A DNA stretch of 64,000 nt, from the NCBI RefSeq assembly GCF_003116815.1, contig NZ_QDKQ01000056.1:62001-126000 (forward strand). Reading direction: 5' to 3'. The notes beneath the pieces were generated by a model. It was not told where the DNA came from and searched no databases. It was given only the letters and a program-made list of their open reading frames with translations. The translations under genes and the position numbers were made by a program. How positions within the stretch are numbered: position 1 is the stretch's first letter; each line of letters opens with the position of its first letter. Positions 8,376 through 15,879 of this stretch are shown one piece after another. This DNA comes from Caulobacter endophyticus (GTDB lineage: Bacteria > Pseudomonadota > Alphaproteobacteria > Caulobacterales > Caulobacteraceae).

Positions 8376-9845
8376 TTACTTGCCGTCGGAAGACGTAGCG
8401 ATCGCAGGCGAAGCGACCTTGTCGAGGCTGCGCACCAGGGGCTCCCACGGCACCGAACCCGAATTCACCACGCGATCGTACGAGGTCTTGGGGTCGTAGC
8501 GCTCGACGCCCGGCGCCAGCCTGGCCACGTCCAGCGCGCCCATGGCCTGCAGGACGCCGGCGCTGGCGACGTATTCGTCACGGCGGGCGGTGACCAGGGC
8601 CAGTTCGGCGGCGCGGAGCTCCTGCTGGGCGTTGAGCACGTCGAGCGTGGTGCGCAGGCCGACCTGCTGCTCCTGGCGCACGCCCTCGAAGGCGATCCTG
8701 GTCGCCCTCACCTGCTCTTCGTTGGAGACGAGGTTGGCGCGGGCCGCCAGCAGCGTGCTCCACGCGGCCGAGACCTGCTGGACCACGGTGCGCTTGGCGC
8801 CTTCGACCGCGATGCGGGCGGCGTTCTCGCGTTCCTTGGCGGCGCGGACGTTCGAGGCGTTCAGGCCGCCGGTGAACAGCGGCACGCGGGCGGTGACAGC
8901 GCCGCTGATGGCGCGGTCGTATTCGCCGAACTGCTTGTACTCGCCGTTCACCTCGTTGGCCGAATAGCCGAGGCTGGCGCCGGCCGAGACGGTCGGCAGA
9001 TAGGCCGACTTGGCCTGGGCGACGCGGGCGGCGGCGGCGCGCTCGCCGTAGCGGGCGGCCTGGACCGCCGGGTTGTTGGCCTCGGCGGCGTCGAAGGCCT
9101 GCTCGACCGAAGCCGGCAGCAGCTCGGCCAGCGACGGCTCGGGCGCGAGATCGGCCGGGTTCTGGCCGACGACCTGGGCATAGTTGGCGCGGGCGACGGC
9201 CAGGGTGGCCTGGGCCGACGACAGGCTGGCCCTGGCGGCGGCCAGGCGGGCCTGGGACTGGGCGACGTCGGTGCGGGTGATCTCGCCGACCTCGAAGCGG
9301 GCGTTCGACTCGTCGAGCTGACGGGTCAGGACGCTGACGTTCTCCTGGGCGATGCGCAGGCTTTCCTGGCCGCGGCGGACATCGACATAGGCGGTGATGA
9401 CATTGGCCAGCACGGTCTGCTCGACGCTGCGCAGGTCTTCGCGACCGGCCAGGACGTCGGCCTCGGCGGCCGAGAGCCGGGCGCTGGCCTGGCCGCCCGT
9501 GTAGAGCGGCTGGCTCAGTTGCAGGGTGGCGCTGCTGGACGCGGACTTGGTGACGTCCGCGCCGGTGACCACCTGGCCGCCGACCAGGGTGGTGCGGGGG
9601 TGGGCCAGATCGGTGCGCGATCCCGAGATCGAACCGTCCAGGCCCAGCGTCGGGCGGAAGCCGGTCTTGGCCTGCACCACGCCTTCGTCGGAAGCGCGCT
9701 GGACGGCGCGCTGCTGCTGGATGGTGGGATTGGTCTGGTAGGCCAGGGCGACCGCATCGGTCAGGGTCTCGGCGCTAGCCGCCGAGGCCAGGAAACCCAT
9801 GCAGCAAGCAGCGGCCAGCAGACTGGCCCGACGGCTCTTCGACAT
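8376..9845 (-). CDS. TolC-family outer-membrane efflux/secretion channel
   Basis: An outer-membrane channel of type I secretion or tripartite efflux. The 489-residue protein has a cleavable signal peptide (about residues 1-25, ending ASAASA|ETLTDAV) and two OEP repeats made of long amphipathic helices separated by beta strands. The first contains PTLGLDGSISGSRTD and LSQPLYTGGQASA, the second YLPTVSAGASLGYS and ARVPLFTGGLNASN, the standard paired TolC signatures. In C. crescentus a TolC homologue used for S-layer export (RsaFb) lies beside popZ as I recall, so this may be its ortholog, but no S-layer or ABC exporter gene is in the window. The start at 9845 gives a good signal peptide. Confidence 0.9.
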   Translation of the reverse strand: MSKSRRASLLAAACCMGFLASAASAETLTDAVALAYQTNPTIQQQRAVQRASDEGVVQAKTGFRPTLGLDGSISGSRTDLAHPRTTLVGGQVVTGADVTKSASSSATLQLSQPLYTGGQASARLSAAEADVLAGREDLRSVEQTVLANVITAYVDVRRGQESLRIAQENVSVLTRQLDESNARFEVGEITRTDVAQSQARLAAARASLSSAQATLAVARANYAQVVGQNPADLAPEPSLAELLPASVEQAFDAAEANNPAVQAARYGERAAAARVAQAKSAYLPTVSAGASLGYSANEVNGEYKQFGEYDRAISGAVTARVPLFTGGLNASNVRAAKERENAARIAVEGAKRTVVQQVSAAWSTLLAARANLVSNEEQVRATRIAFEGVRQEQQVGLRTTLDVLNAQQELRAAELALVTARRDEYVASAGVLQAMGALDVARLAPGVERYDPKTSYDRVVNSGSVPWEPLVRSLDKVASPAIATSSDGK

Positions 9846-9934
9846 CCCTCATTCCCCAACACACGCGAAGTCCGCGCTTTACACCCAAGCGCTGTAAGGC
9901 CCACCGTGGACCATCGCTAGTTAAGCTTTTTTCA

Positions 9935-9947
9935 CGCGAATTTCGCG
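9935..9947. promoter_or_regulatory. Short palindrome upstream of the tolC-like gene
   Basis: CGCGAA-T-TTCGCG is a near-perfect dyad about 90 bases before the tolC-like start, and GCGCTT/AAGCGC lies closer to the gene (about 9872-9890). Such dyads often bind repressors, but no matching regulator gene is adjacent. Low confidence. Confidence 0.25.
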
Positions 9948-10086
9948 CGCTTGTCACCGAGGACGCCAGACTAGGCCCAGCCAAGCTTGGATGAAATACC
10001 CAAGCCTGGGCAGCAGTCCCTGGATTCAAGGACTTGAGTTGAGACGTCCGGGCGGGTTCAGCACCCGGACGCCCCTTATTGCAAGA

Positions 10087-10659
10087 CTAGAACGCGAAGC
10101 CGGACTCGACCGTGAAACCGGCCAGCAGCGACGGGGTCGAATCGAAGGCGGCGCGACGGGCCAGGCCGTCCTCGGCGCGGGCGTAGATCGCCGCGCGGCC
10201 GACCGGGCCGTCACGCTCGACGACGCCGAGGCGGCCGTTCAGGGCCAGGGCGCCCGTCCACGAGGCGGGAGCCTTCGGCACCGCGCCTTCGCAGATGATG
10301 ACGTCGTACTCGCCGCCCGGGACGGCCGTCAGGTCGTCGCCGTCCAGGCGGGTGACCTCCAGGCCCATCGTCTGCAGCACCACGGCGGCATACGGCGCGG
10401 CGATGGCCAGGGCCTTCTCGCCGGCGCGCGGCTTGAGGTTCTGCAGCAGCTTGCCGATATCGCGCGGGCGCATCAGCGTGCGGCCCGGGGCGTACTCGAC
10501 CTCGGCGTCGGCGTAGGCCAGATAGGCCTTGCCGGCGGGCACGAGGCTTTCGCGCGGAACCACCCGCAGGGCGTCCTGCAACGGCAGGTCGGTCACGTCG
10601 GCGGTGCGGATCTGGCTTTCCACCATGTTCAGGCGGGCAGCCGCGAAATCGGAGCTCAT
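10087..10659 (-). CDS. Protein-L-isoaspartate O-methyltransferase-like protein
   Basis: The family transfers a methyl group from SAM to isoaspartyl residues in damaged proteins. The 190-residue product starts at the ATG at 10659, which has GAGGAAG 6-8 bases upstream; an open frame continues further upstream but without a ribosome site. The N-terminus MSSDFAAARLNMVESQIRT matches the alphaproteobacterial PCMT-type proteins that open with 'RxxMVxxQIR'. The SAM-binding glycine motif is eroded (KALAIAAPYAAVVLQTMG in place of a GxGxG), which these proteins often show, so catalytic activity is uncertain. The gene precedes tolC in the same direction; a CGTCCGGG/CCCGGACG hairpin lies 16 bases past its stop (10045-10071). 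Confidence 0.8.
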   Translation of the reverse strand: MSSDFAAARLNMVESQIRTADVTDLPLQDALRVVPRESLVPAGKAYLAYADAEVEYAPGRTLMRPRDIGKLLQNLKPRAGEKALAIAAPYAAVVLQTMGLEVTRLDGDDLTAVPGGEYDVIICEGAVPKAPASWTGALALNGRLGVVERDGPVGRAAIYARAEDGLARRAAFDSTPSLLAGFTVESGFAF

Positions 10660-10757
10660 GGACTTCCTCGGACAGCAGTTCGAGAGGCTTATAGGTCCGG
10701 GCCTCGTCGGAAGGCAATCAGGCCCGTGCAACCAATCGCGCCGAGGATTTGGCGAAC

Positions 10758-11087
10758 TCAGGCCGTCTCGCCGAGCAGGCGGCGCAACTGGTTCACCGCC
10801 GGCTTCATCAGCGGGCACACGGTCGCGGCGGTGGCGAGCGGCGGCCCGAGCACGGCGGCGCGCGAGGCGTCGTTCTCGCAGAGTTGCACGGCGATGCGCG
10901 CGATCAGCGCCAGATCGGGGTCCAGCAAGGCCGTGCGCTGGTCCATCAGGCGGGTCAGGTAGCGTGGATCGGCGTCGTCGGGATAGGCGTCGATGGCCTC
11001 CTCTACGCTCTTGAGAAGCACCTCGATCCGCTCGGCCACGCCGACGGCCGCCGCCGCATCCCGCAATTTGGCTTCGATGTCACTCAT
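10758..11087 (-). CDS. Hypothetical protein, helical, 109 aa
   Basis: I do not recognise this protein. It is predicted mostly helical, acidic in the middle (DAYPDDADPRYLTRLMDQ), with no signal peptide or membrane segment and single Cys residues at about 70 and 90. The frame has strong GC at third codon positions, which supports it being coding. It lies 98 bases upstream of the pcm-like gene in the same direction, so the two could be cotranscribed. The ATG at 11087 gives MSDIEAKLRDAAAAVG; no strong ribosome site precedes it. Confidence 0.6.
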   Translation of the reverse strand: MSDIEAKLRDAAAAVGVAERIEVLLKSVEEAIDAYPDDADPRYLTRLMDQRTALLDPDLALIARIAVQLCENDASRAAVLGPPLATAATVCPLMKPAVNQLRRLLGETA

Positions 11088-11177
11088 GCCCCAACGCGCC
11101 CCCCGCGTTCACCATCCCCTGAATCGGCGGCCCGTATGACGCAAATCGCAGCGCTGCGCCTCCCCGAAAAGCGCTCT

Positions 11178-11194
11178 GTCCCCAAAATGGGGAC
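11178..11194. promoter_or_regulatory. Perfect dyad upstream of the winged-helix gene
   Basis: GTCCCC-AAAAT-GGGGAC is a perfect 6+6 inverted repeat, 68 bases before the ATG at 11263 and between two divergent genes. It is a plausible operator, perhaps for the adjacent DNA-binding protein itself; this is inference from position only. Confidence 0.4.
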
Positions 11195-11262
11195 ATGGTG
11201 AATTTTCTCACAGAAGCGACTCACCCCCAGCCTGCACCCAGCGGCTTTCTCTGGGAGCAGGC

Positions 11263-11694
11263 ATGACCACGGATGTTCGGCGCGCGGTGATCCGCCTATC
11301 GGCGGGCTATTTCCTGCGATCGCTGGACGTGGCCAAGGGCCTGCACCAGGACGATCCGGTGCGCGCCATCGTCTTCACGACGATCTGGGTGGCCAATGTC
11401 GCCCACATCCGCCCCAACGCCGGCTTCGACGCCAAGGACGAACTGGCCAAGGACGCCCAGCGGCGACCGGTCACCGTGGTGCAGGTCGCCGACTCGCTGG
11501 CCATGCCGGCCGAGACGGTGCGCCGCCATGTGGGCGCGCTGATCGCCGACGGCCTTTGCGTGCGGCACGGCCGCAAGGGCGTGACCATTCCCGCCGAGGT
11601 CTTCACCCGCCCCGGGATGCTGGAGGCCCTGGATCGCCAGCATCAGTATACCGAGACCTACTATCGCGAACTTCAGAAGCTGATGGCGATGTGA
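11263..11694 (+). CDS. Winged-helix DNA-binding protein, putative transcription regulator
   Basis: The 143-residue protein has a helix-turn-helix segment at about residues 70-105: VTVVQVADSLAMPAETVRRH followed by VGALIADGLCVRHGRKGVTI, which reads as recognition helix plus wing of an MarR/GntR/IclR-like fold. The N-terminal third (AVIRLSAGYFLRSLDVAKGL, then DDPVRAIVFTTIWVANVAHI) is helical and could mediate dimerisation. It has GGGAGCAGGC just before the ATG. It stands alone, divergent from the hypothetical gene at 10758, with the GTCCCC dyad between them. The ligand or target genes are not known. Confidence 0.65.
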   Translation: MTTDVRRAVIRLSAGYFLRSLDVAKGLHQDDPVRAIVFTTIWVANVAHIRPNAGFDAKDELAKDAQRRPVTVVQVADSLAMPAETVRRHVGALIADGLCVRHGRKGVTIPAEVFTRPGMLEALDRQHQYTETYYRELQKLMAM

Positions 11695-11753
11695 GACGCC
11701 GCTCGCCAAGGCGAGGAAGCGACAGCTTCAGATCTTGGAGATCTCACCAGCGA

Positions 11754-11775
11754 CGAAACCTTCGACGAACGAAGG
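11754..11775 (-). terminator. Probable terminator of the first tRNA-Asn gene
   Basis: Read on the minus strand, CCTTCG-TTCGT-CGAAGG is followed by TTTCG, five bases after the encoded CCA end of the tRNA at 11780. Confidence 0.45.
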
Positions 11776-11779
11776 AGAG

Positions 11780-11854
11780 TGGCTCCGCGGGTAGGATTCG
11801 AACCTACGACCAGCCGGTTAACAGCCGGCTGCTCTACCACTGAGCTACCGCGGA
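11780..11854 (-). tRNA. tRNA-Asn (anticodon GTT), copy 1
   Basis: The minus strand reads TCCGCGG acceptor arm, GCTC/GAGC D-stem, GCCGG-CTGTTAA-CCGGC anticodon arm with anticodon GTT, a GTTCGAATC T-loop, and an encoded CCA. All stems are complementary. Copy 2 at 11999 is identical. Confidence 0.97.
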
Positions 11855-11881
11855 ACAGGTCGCTCTCAGTTGAGGAGGCGG

Positions 11882-11910
11882 TTGATAGCCGCCGAACTGA
11901 CTCGGCGCAA
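11882..11910 (-). promoter_or_regulatory. Promoter of tRNA-Asn copy 1
   Basis: On the minus strand, TTGCGC (-35) and TATCAA (-10) are separated by 17 bases, and the tRNA begins about 28 bases past the -10 box. The same boxes and spacing occur before copy 2. Confidence 0.55.
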
Positions 11911-11998
11911 GACGCACGAACGCCGCATCCGGACAAAAGCTGATGTTCTTGTGGAGGAATTCTCGGCAGCAGGAGCTTCGAAGCGATCGAAGGAAGAG

Positions 11999-12073
11999 TG
12001 GCTCCGCGGGTAGGATTCGAACCTACGACCAGCCGGTTAACAGCCGGCTGCTCTACCACTGAGCTACCGCGGA
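11999..12073 (-). tRNA. tRNA-Asn (anticodon GTT), copy 2
   Basis: The sequence is identical to the copy at 11780-11854, including the encoded CCA, and it is offset by 219 bases. The flanking promoter is duplicated too, pointing to a tandem duplication. Confidence 0.97.
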
Positions 12074-12099
12074 ACAGGTCGCTCTCTGTCGAGGCGCGG

Positions 12100-12128
12100 T
12101 TGATAGCCGCCTCACTGACTCGGCGCAA
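12100..12128 (-). promoter_or_regulatory. Promoter of tRNA-Asn copy 2
   Basis: On the minus strand, TTGCGC and TATCAA stand 17 bases apart, as upstream of copy 1. The 17-base spacer differs from copy 1 at only two or three positions. Confidence 0.55.
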
Positions 12129-12140
12129 GCGCCTTCTGAC

Positions 12141-12171
12141 AAAAAAACAGCCCGGCCAGAAAGCCGGGCTG
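12141..12171 (-). terminator. Strong intrinsic terminator without an obvious gene
   Basis: On the minus strand CAGCCCGGC-TTTCTG-GCCGGGCTG is a perfect 9-bp stem followed by seven T residues. It faces away from the plus-strand gene at 12371 and lies upstream of the tRNA-Asn promoters, so it must end a minus-strand transcript that starts between about 12172 and 12370. No gene is visible there beyond a 10-codon ORF (12200-12232). Confidence 0.75.
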
Positions 12172-12370
12172 TGAAAAGTTGAGTGATGGTGGGGCGCCTT
12201 CAAAAGAAGACGTCCACAGGCTCGCCAATCATGGTTAACCAGATCCTAATTTCAGACTGACCGGCCAAAAGGTCGCAGGTCGCCGCCCCGCCGGGCCGCA
12301 GGATCGCGGCAATGTGTAACGGCGATACGCCGCTCCCTTTCCGCGACGCGACTCGCTCGCTAAAGCGTTC

Positions 12371-12781
12371 ATGATGAACGCCCCCGACGACCAGTGGTCC
12401 GTCACGCTGCAACGCGGCGTGGCCAGTCTCGACTTCAAGCTGACGCGCGACCCGGCCATGGGGACCCCGATCATGACCGGCGCCCTGGGCGACGTGCGCG
12501 GCGCACGCGCCCTGGTCCAGGCCGCCGCCCTGGCCGCCGTCGAAGCCGACCGCTGGGTGGCCTCCGGCGCCGGCGACGTTCCGATTCCGCGCGACCTGGT
12601 GCTGACCCGCCGCGACCTGGCCAACGCCAAGGCGGCCGAACCTCCCGGCAGCGCCACCTCGCCGTTCACGGCCGGCTACGCCGCCGTATATCGCCTGGAG
12701 CTGGCGCGGCTGCTGTGGTCGGCGATCTGCGACGCCCCGGCCCGCCGGCTGGAAGAGCTGGCCCGCCGCATCCCGTCCTGA
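12371..12781 (+). CDS. Hypothetical protein, 136 aa
   Basis: I do not recognise this family. The reading frame shows strong third-position GC and a plausible soluble protein: an N-terminal beta-like part (WSVTLQRGVASLDFKLTRD), a helical middle (ARALVQAAALAAVEADRWVA) and a C-terminal helix (VYRLELARLLWSAICDAPARRLEELARRI). There is no signal peptide. It converges with the outer-membrane-like gene at 12786, leaving a 4-base gap. The upstream 190 bases hold the TTAACC motif and the region feeding the orphan terminator at 12141. Confidence 0.6.
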   Translation: MMNAPDDQWSVTLQRGVASLDFKLTRDPAMGTPIMTGALGDVRGARALVQAAALAAVEADRWVASGAGDVPIPRDLVLTRRDLANAKAAEPPGSATSPFTAGYAAVYRLELARLLWSAICDAPARRLEELARRIPS

Positions 12782-12785
12782 CGCC

Positions 12786-13574
12786 TCAGAACCGCCGCCA
12801 GACGGCGACGACGCCGCCGCGCTCTCGCAGGGCGTTGCGGCCCGAGGCCGTACCGACGGCGCCGGCCTGCACCGACCAGCCGGCCGGCAGGTCATAGACC
12901 GCGGTGAGCTGCACATTGCGATAGCGATAGGCCTCGAAAGGCCCCTGCCCGGCCCCCACCGACGCCACGTCGAACACCTGGGCCATCAGCATCACCCGCC
13001 GGGCCGGACGGCCGCCGACCGTGACCTCCAGCCGGCGCTCGTCCGGGGCCTCGCCATCGCGGCGGCGAACGCCCGCCTGCAGGTCCAGGAACATCGCCTT
13101 GCCGGCCAAAGTGGCGCTTTTTCCCAGCAGGAACCGGCTGTCGTACTCGGCGTCCGAAGAGCCGCGTTGGGCCGATCCGGGATCGCCGTCGCCGCCGGGC
13201 AGCCGCACCGCGCTCTCGCTCGACAGAACCCAGGTCTCGCCCGACGCGATCCTGTAGCGGGCGGCGAGTTCGAAGTGGCCCGGCTCGGTTTCCCGGGCGT
13301 TGCGCGTGTGCAGCCGGCGCACCGAGCCCTGCGCCCGGACGGTCAGGCGATCCGACAGGCCGTACTCGGCGAAACCCTGCAGCTCGGTCTTGCGGTAGTC
13401 GACGATGTCGACCGCCTCGCCGTCCAGATCGAAGCCGTGGGTGCTGTCCTGGCGATGGAGGCTGACGATGACCTCCCTGCCGCCCCGGGGCTGGGTCCAG
13501 GCGGCCGCCTGCGCCGAACCCGCGACGAGCATGGCCGCAGCCGTCCATCCAAGCAGCATCGATCGCCGCGCCAT
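12786..13574 (-). CDS. Putative outer-membrane beta-barrel protein, 262 aa
   Basis: The ATG at 13574 gives MARRSMLLGWTAAAMLVAGS followed by AQAAA, a clear signal peptide; a longer frame upstream would bury it. The mature part is rich in alternating polar/apolar strands (GFAEYGLSDRLTVRAQGSVR, HFELAARYRIASGETWVLSS, VQLTAVYDLPAGWSVQAG) and ends in Phe (VAVWRRF), the usual recognition signal for the BAM complex. No enzyme motif is seen. The function is unknown; porin-like or transport roles are guesses. The upstream region shared with the gene at 13792 contains an AT-rich inverted repeat. Confidence 0.6.
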   Translation of the reverse strand: MARRSMLLGWTAAAMLVAGSAQAAAWTQPRGGREVIVSLHRQDSTHGFDLDGEAVDIVDYRKTELQGFAEYGLSDRLTVRAQGSVRRLHTRNARETEPGHFELAARYRIASGETWVLSSESAVRLPGGDGDPGSAQRGSSDAEYDSRFLLGKSATLAGKAMFLDLQAGVRRRDGEAPDERRLEVTVGGRPARRVMLMAQVFDVASVGAGQGPFEAYRYRNVQLTAVYDLPAGWSVQAGAVGTASGRNALRERGGVVAVWRRF

Positions 13575-13620
13575 GCCATCCCCCACACGACCGCAAGACG
13601 GAGATAGAAGCACGAACTAA

Positions 13621-13647
13621 CGCATAGGATGTATATGATTTTATGCG
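13621..13647. promoter_or_regulatory. AT-rich inverted repeat between divergent genes
   Basis: CGCATA (13621-13626) and TATGCG (13642-13647) flank a 15-base AT-rich spacer 47 bases upstream of the barrel gene start. A GACTC (GANTC) site follows at about 13651. AT-rich DNA is rare in this window, so this is a candidate promoter/operator. Confidence 0.35.
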
Positions 13648-13735
13648 ATTGACTCGCAACAACGACCGACCTAGACCTTGTTGCGATCAATTCTCAAATC
13701 CGATGTCGGGTTTCCTCCCCTCACCCACATCGACT

Positions 13736-13774
13736 GCGTCCGGCGGGGCTCCCCTCCGCCGGACGCCTTTTCTT
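13736..13774 (+). terminator. Intrinsic-terminator-like hairpin in the leader of the gene at 13792
   Basis: GCGTCCGGCGG (13736-13746) pairs with CCGCCGGACGC (13756-13766), and CTTTTCTT follows. It sits 17 bases before the start codon at 13792. No complete plus-strand gene lies upstream, so it would stop transcription started in the 13614-13735 gap; attenuation of the next gene is possible. Confidence 0.6.
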
Positions 13775-13791
13775 CCCGCCTGGAGCCTTTC

Positions 13792-14277
13792 ATGAGCTGC
13801 GCCTGCGGACTGGACCTCGATTTCGAAGACACCGGCCCCGATGGCCTGGCGCGGGGCGAACGCCTACTGCTGTGGGGCGTGCGCACATGGGCGGCGCTGC
13901 GACTGCAGGGCCAGCCGGCCGACGGGACTATCCGCAGCGCCTTCGCCCGGGCCGCCTCGCCCCGCACGGCCTCGCTGTTCCTGCAGACCATGATGCTGAT
14001 CGAGGGCGAGCTGGTGCGGCCGCTGCAGATCCAGTGCCCGCACTGCGTCGGCTATGCGCTGGACGAGCAGCGTCTCGTCACGGCCTGCGGCCTGGCCGCC
14101 GCCGCGCCGGGCCTGGCCTCGCGGCTGCTGTCGTCGCTGGTGGCGCGTCCGGACGTGACGGCGGTGCTGGCCCGCGCCCTGAACCACGCCCTGGCCCTGG
14201 ACGGCGCGCCCCTGCCCGTGCGCATGGGCGAACCGGTCGACCACGCGCCGCCGGTCCAGATGGCGACGCTGCACTAG
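13792..14277 (+). CDS. Hypothetical protein with CxxC, 161 aa
   Basis: The protein begins MSCACGLDLDFEDTGPDGLA and contains a CPHC motif (IQCPHCVGYALDE) plus a second cysteine pair at the N-terminus (CAC), suggesting metal binding or a redox role. Two long helical parts follow (SPRTASLFLQTMMLIEGELV; LVARPDVTAVLARALNHALA). The ATG at 13792 has GGAG 8 bases upstream; the longer frame from 13678 reads through the terminator-like hairpin and is unlikely. I do not recognise the family. It converges with the MBL hydrolase gene, six bases away. Confidence 0.6.
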   Translation: MSCACGLDLDFEDTGPDGLARGERLLLWGVRTWAALRLQGQPADGTIRSAFARAASPRTASLFLQTMMLIEGELVRPLQIQCPHCVGYALDEQRLVTACGLAAAAPGLASRLLSSLVARPDVTAVLARALNHALALDGAPLPVRMGEPVDHAPPVQMATLH

Positions 14278-14283
14278 CGGCGT

Positions 14284-15099
14284 CTACAGAGCGACCTCGA
14301 AGCGCATGCCGTCATAGGCCGGCTCCACGCCCGGCGGCAGCTGGCCGGCCAGGGCGTTGTAGTCGAGGTCGATGTGCAGGTTGGTCAGGATCGCGCGCCT
14401 GGGCCTGGCCCGCTCGATCCAGGACAGCGCCCGCTCGACATTGGCGTGGGTGGGATGCGGGGTCCAGCGCAGGGCGTCGACGATCAGCACGTCGAGATCC
14501 TCCAGCACCGGCCAGCTCTCTTCGGGGATCTGCAGCACGTCGGGCGCATAGGCCGCGCCGCCGAATCGGAAGCCGGCGGCGCGGATCTCGCCATGATCGA
14601 CGTCGAAGCTGACGACCGGAATCTCGCCGCTGGGCCCCTCGACGCTCCAGGCCTGGCCGTGCGGCGGCAGGTGACGGGCGTCGCAGATGGCCGGATAGCC
14701 GCCCTTGGTCTCGAAGACGTAGCCGAACCGCGCCAGCAGGCCGTCATAGGTGGCCGGATCCATATAGGTCGGGATCCTGAAGCGATGGTTCAGGAAGAAG
14801 GGCCGCACGTCGTCGATGCCGTGGGCCTGGTCGGCGTGGTCGTGCGTGAACAGCACCGCGTCGATGCGTCCCGCCCCGGCCCTCGCCGTCTGCAGCCGCA
14901 GGTCGGGCGAAGTATCGACCAGCACGGTGGTGTCGCCGCGCGGATCGCCGCCCGATAGCCGCCGCACCAGCATCGAGCAGCGGGAACGGTGATTCTTCGG
15001 CTCGGCCGGATCGCAGTCGCCCCAATTGCCGTCGGCGCGCGGCACCCCGCCCGAGGAGCCGCTGCCGAGGATGGTGAACTCGAGCCGGCCGCCGGTCAT
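14284..15099 (-). CDS. MBL-fold metallo-hydrolase (PhnP-like)
   Basis: Metallo-beta-lactamase fold hydrolases of this type cleave phosphodiester or related bonds with two zinc ions. The 271-residue protein has GSGSSGGVPR at the start, the zinc motif FTHDHADQAHGIDD (H-x-H-x-D-H), and further ligands in DVDHGEIRAAGFRFG and TNLHIDLDY. PhnP (cyclic phosphate diesterase) and tRNase Z-like proteins share this opening 'LGSGSSxGVP'. The ATG at 15099 overlaps the stop of the tatD-type gene (ATGA), so translation is coupled. The open frame extending to 15705 is only overlap with tatD and is not a fusion. Confidence 0.85.
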   Translation of the reverse strand: MTGGRLEFTILGSGSSGGVPRADGNWGDCDPAEPKNHRSRCSMLVRRLSGGDPRGDTTVLVDTSPDLRLQTARAGAGRIDAVLFTHDHADQAHGIDDVRPFFLNHRFRIPTYMDPATYDGLLARFGYVFETKGGYPAICDARHLPPHGQAWSVEGPSGEIPVVSFDVDHGEIRAAGFRFGGAAYAPDVLQIPEESWPVLEDLDVLIVDALRWTPHPTHANVERALSWIERARPRRAILTNLHIDLDYNALAGQLPPGVEPAYDGMRFEVAL

Positions 15100-15875
15100 G
15101 GGCGCGGTATCGCGTCGAAGAGGGCGAAGAAGGCGTCTTCCGAGCGCTTCTCGGCGTCGGCGCGGGTCCAGCCGCGAATCTCGGCCAGCTTGTCGACGAT
15201 GTGAGGCAGGTGGGCCGGCTCGCAGCGACGGCCCCGCATCGGCACGGGCGCCAGGTACGGGCAATCGGTCTCGACGATGATGCGCCCCTCCGGCATGTCG
15301 CGGATCACCGCGCGCACGTCCTCGGCCTGCTTGAAGGTGGCGATGCCCGAGACCGAGAACCAGGCGCCGAGCGCCGCGGCCCGGCGGGCCAGCTCCGCGC
15401 CGCTGGTGTAGCAGTGCATCAGGATCTTGAAGGCGCCCTTGGCGTGCTCTTCCTCCAGGATCTGGCCCATGACGTCGTCGGCCTCGCGGGTGTGGACCAC
15501 CAGCGGCAGCCCCGTCTCGCGGGCGGCGGCGACGTGCTCCTTGAACACGGCGGCCTGAACGTCGCGCGGCGACAGGTCGTAGTGGAAGTCGAGGCCCGTC
15601 TCGCCGATGCCGACGACCTTGGGCCTGCCGGCCAGATCGACGAGGTGAGCGGTCGTCAGATCGAGGTGATCCTTGGCCTCGTGCGGGTGGGCGCCGACCG
15701 TGCACCAGATGTCGGCCTCGGCCATGGCGATGGCGTGGACGGCTGGGAAGTTGGGGATTTTGTCGCAGATGGTCAGCATCATTTCGATGCCGGCCTCGCG
15801 GGCGCGGGCGATGACGGCGTCGCGGTCCTCGGCGAACTGGGGCGCGTGCAGGTTTACGTGGCTGTCGATGAGCAT
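15096..15875 (-). CDS. TatD-family metal-dependent hydrolase
   Basis: TatD proteins are TIM-barrel DNases/deoxyribonucleases with two metal ions. The 259-residue protein shows GIGETGLDFHYD, a VVHTREADD strand, MHCYTSG and ETDCPYLAPVPMRGRRCEP, all family signatures. The first motif is odd: it reads MLIDSHVNLHAPQF, where most TatD members have a D-x-H-x-H pair such as DSHCHLD, so the second histidine is Asn here. A start at 15917 would add 14 residues and overlap holB; the ATG at 15875 is preferred. It follows holB by 4 bases and overlaps the MBL gene, as in many proteobacterial tmk-holB-tatD operons. Confidence 0.9.
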   Translation of the reverse strand: MLIDSHVNLHAPQFAEDRDAVIARAREAGIEMMLTICDKIPNFPAVHAIAMAEADIWCTVGAHPHEAKDHLDLTTAHLVDLAGRPKVVGIGETGLDFHYDLSPRDVQAAVFKEHVAAARETGLPLVVHTREADDVMGQILEEEHAKGAFKILMHCYTSGAELARRAAALGAWFSVSGIATFKQAEDVRAVIRDMPEGRIIVETDCPYLAPVPMRGRRCEPAHLPHIVDKLAEIRGWTRADAEKRSEDAFFALFDAIPRP

Positions 15876-15879
15876 GCGG

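Noticed and set aside
14284..15705. MBL-TatD fusion protein (473 residues)
   Set aside because: The extension is an out-of-frame reading of tatD; a normal ATG with ATGA overlap explains the junction.
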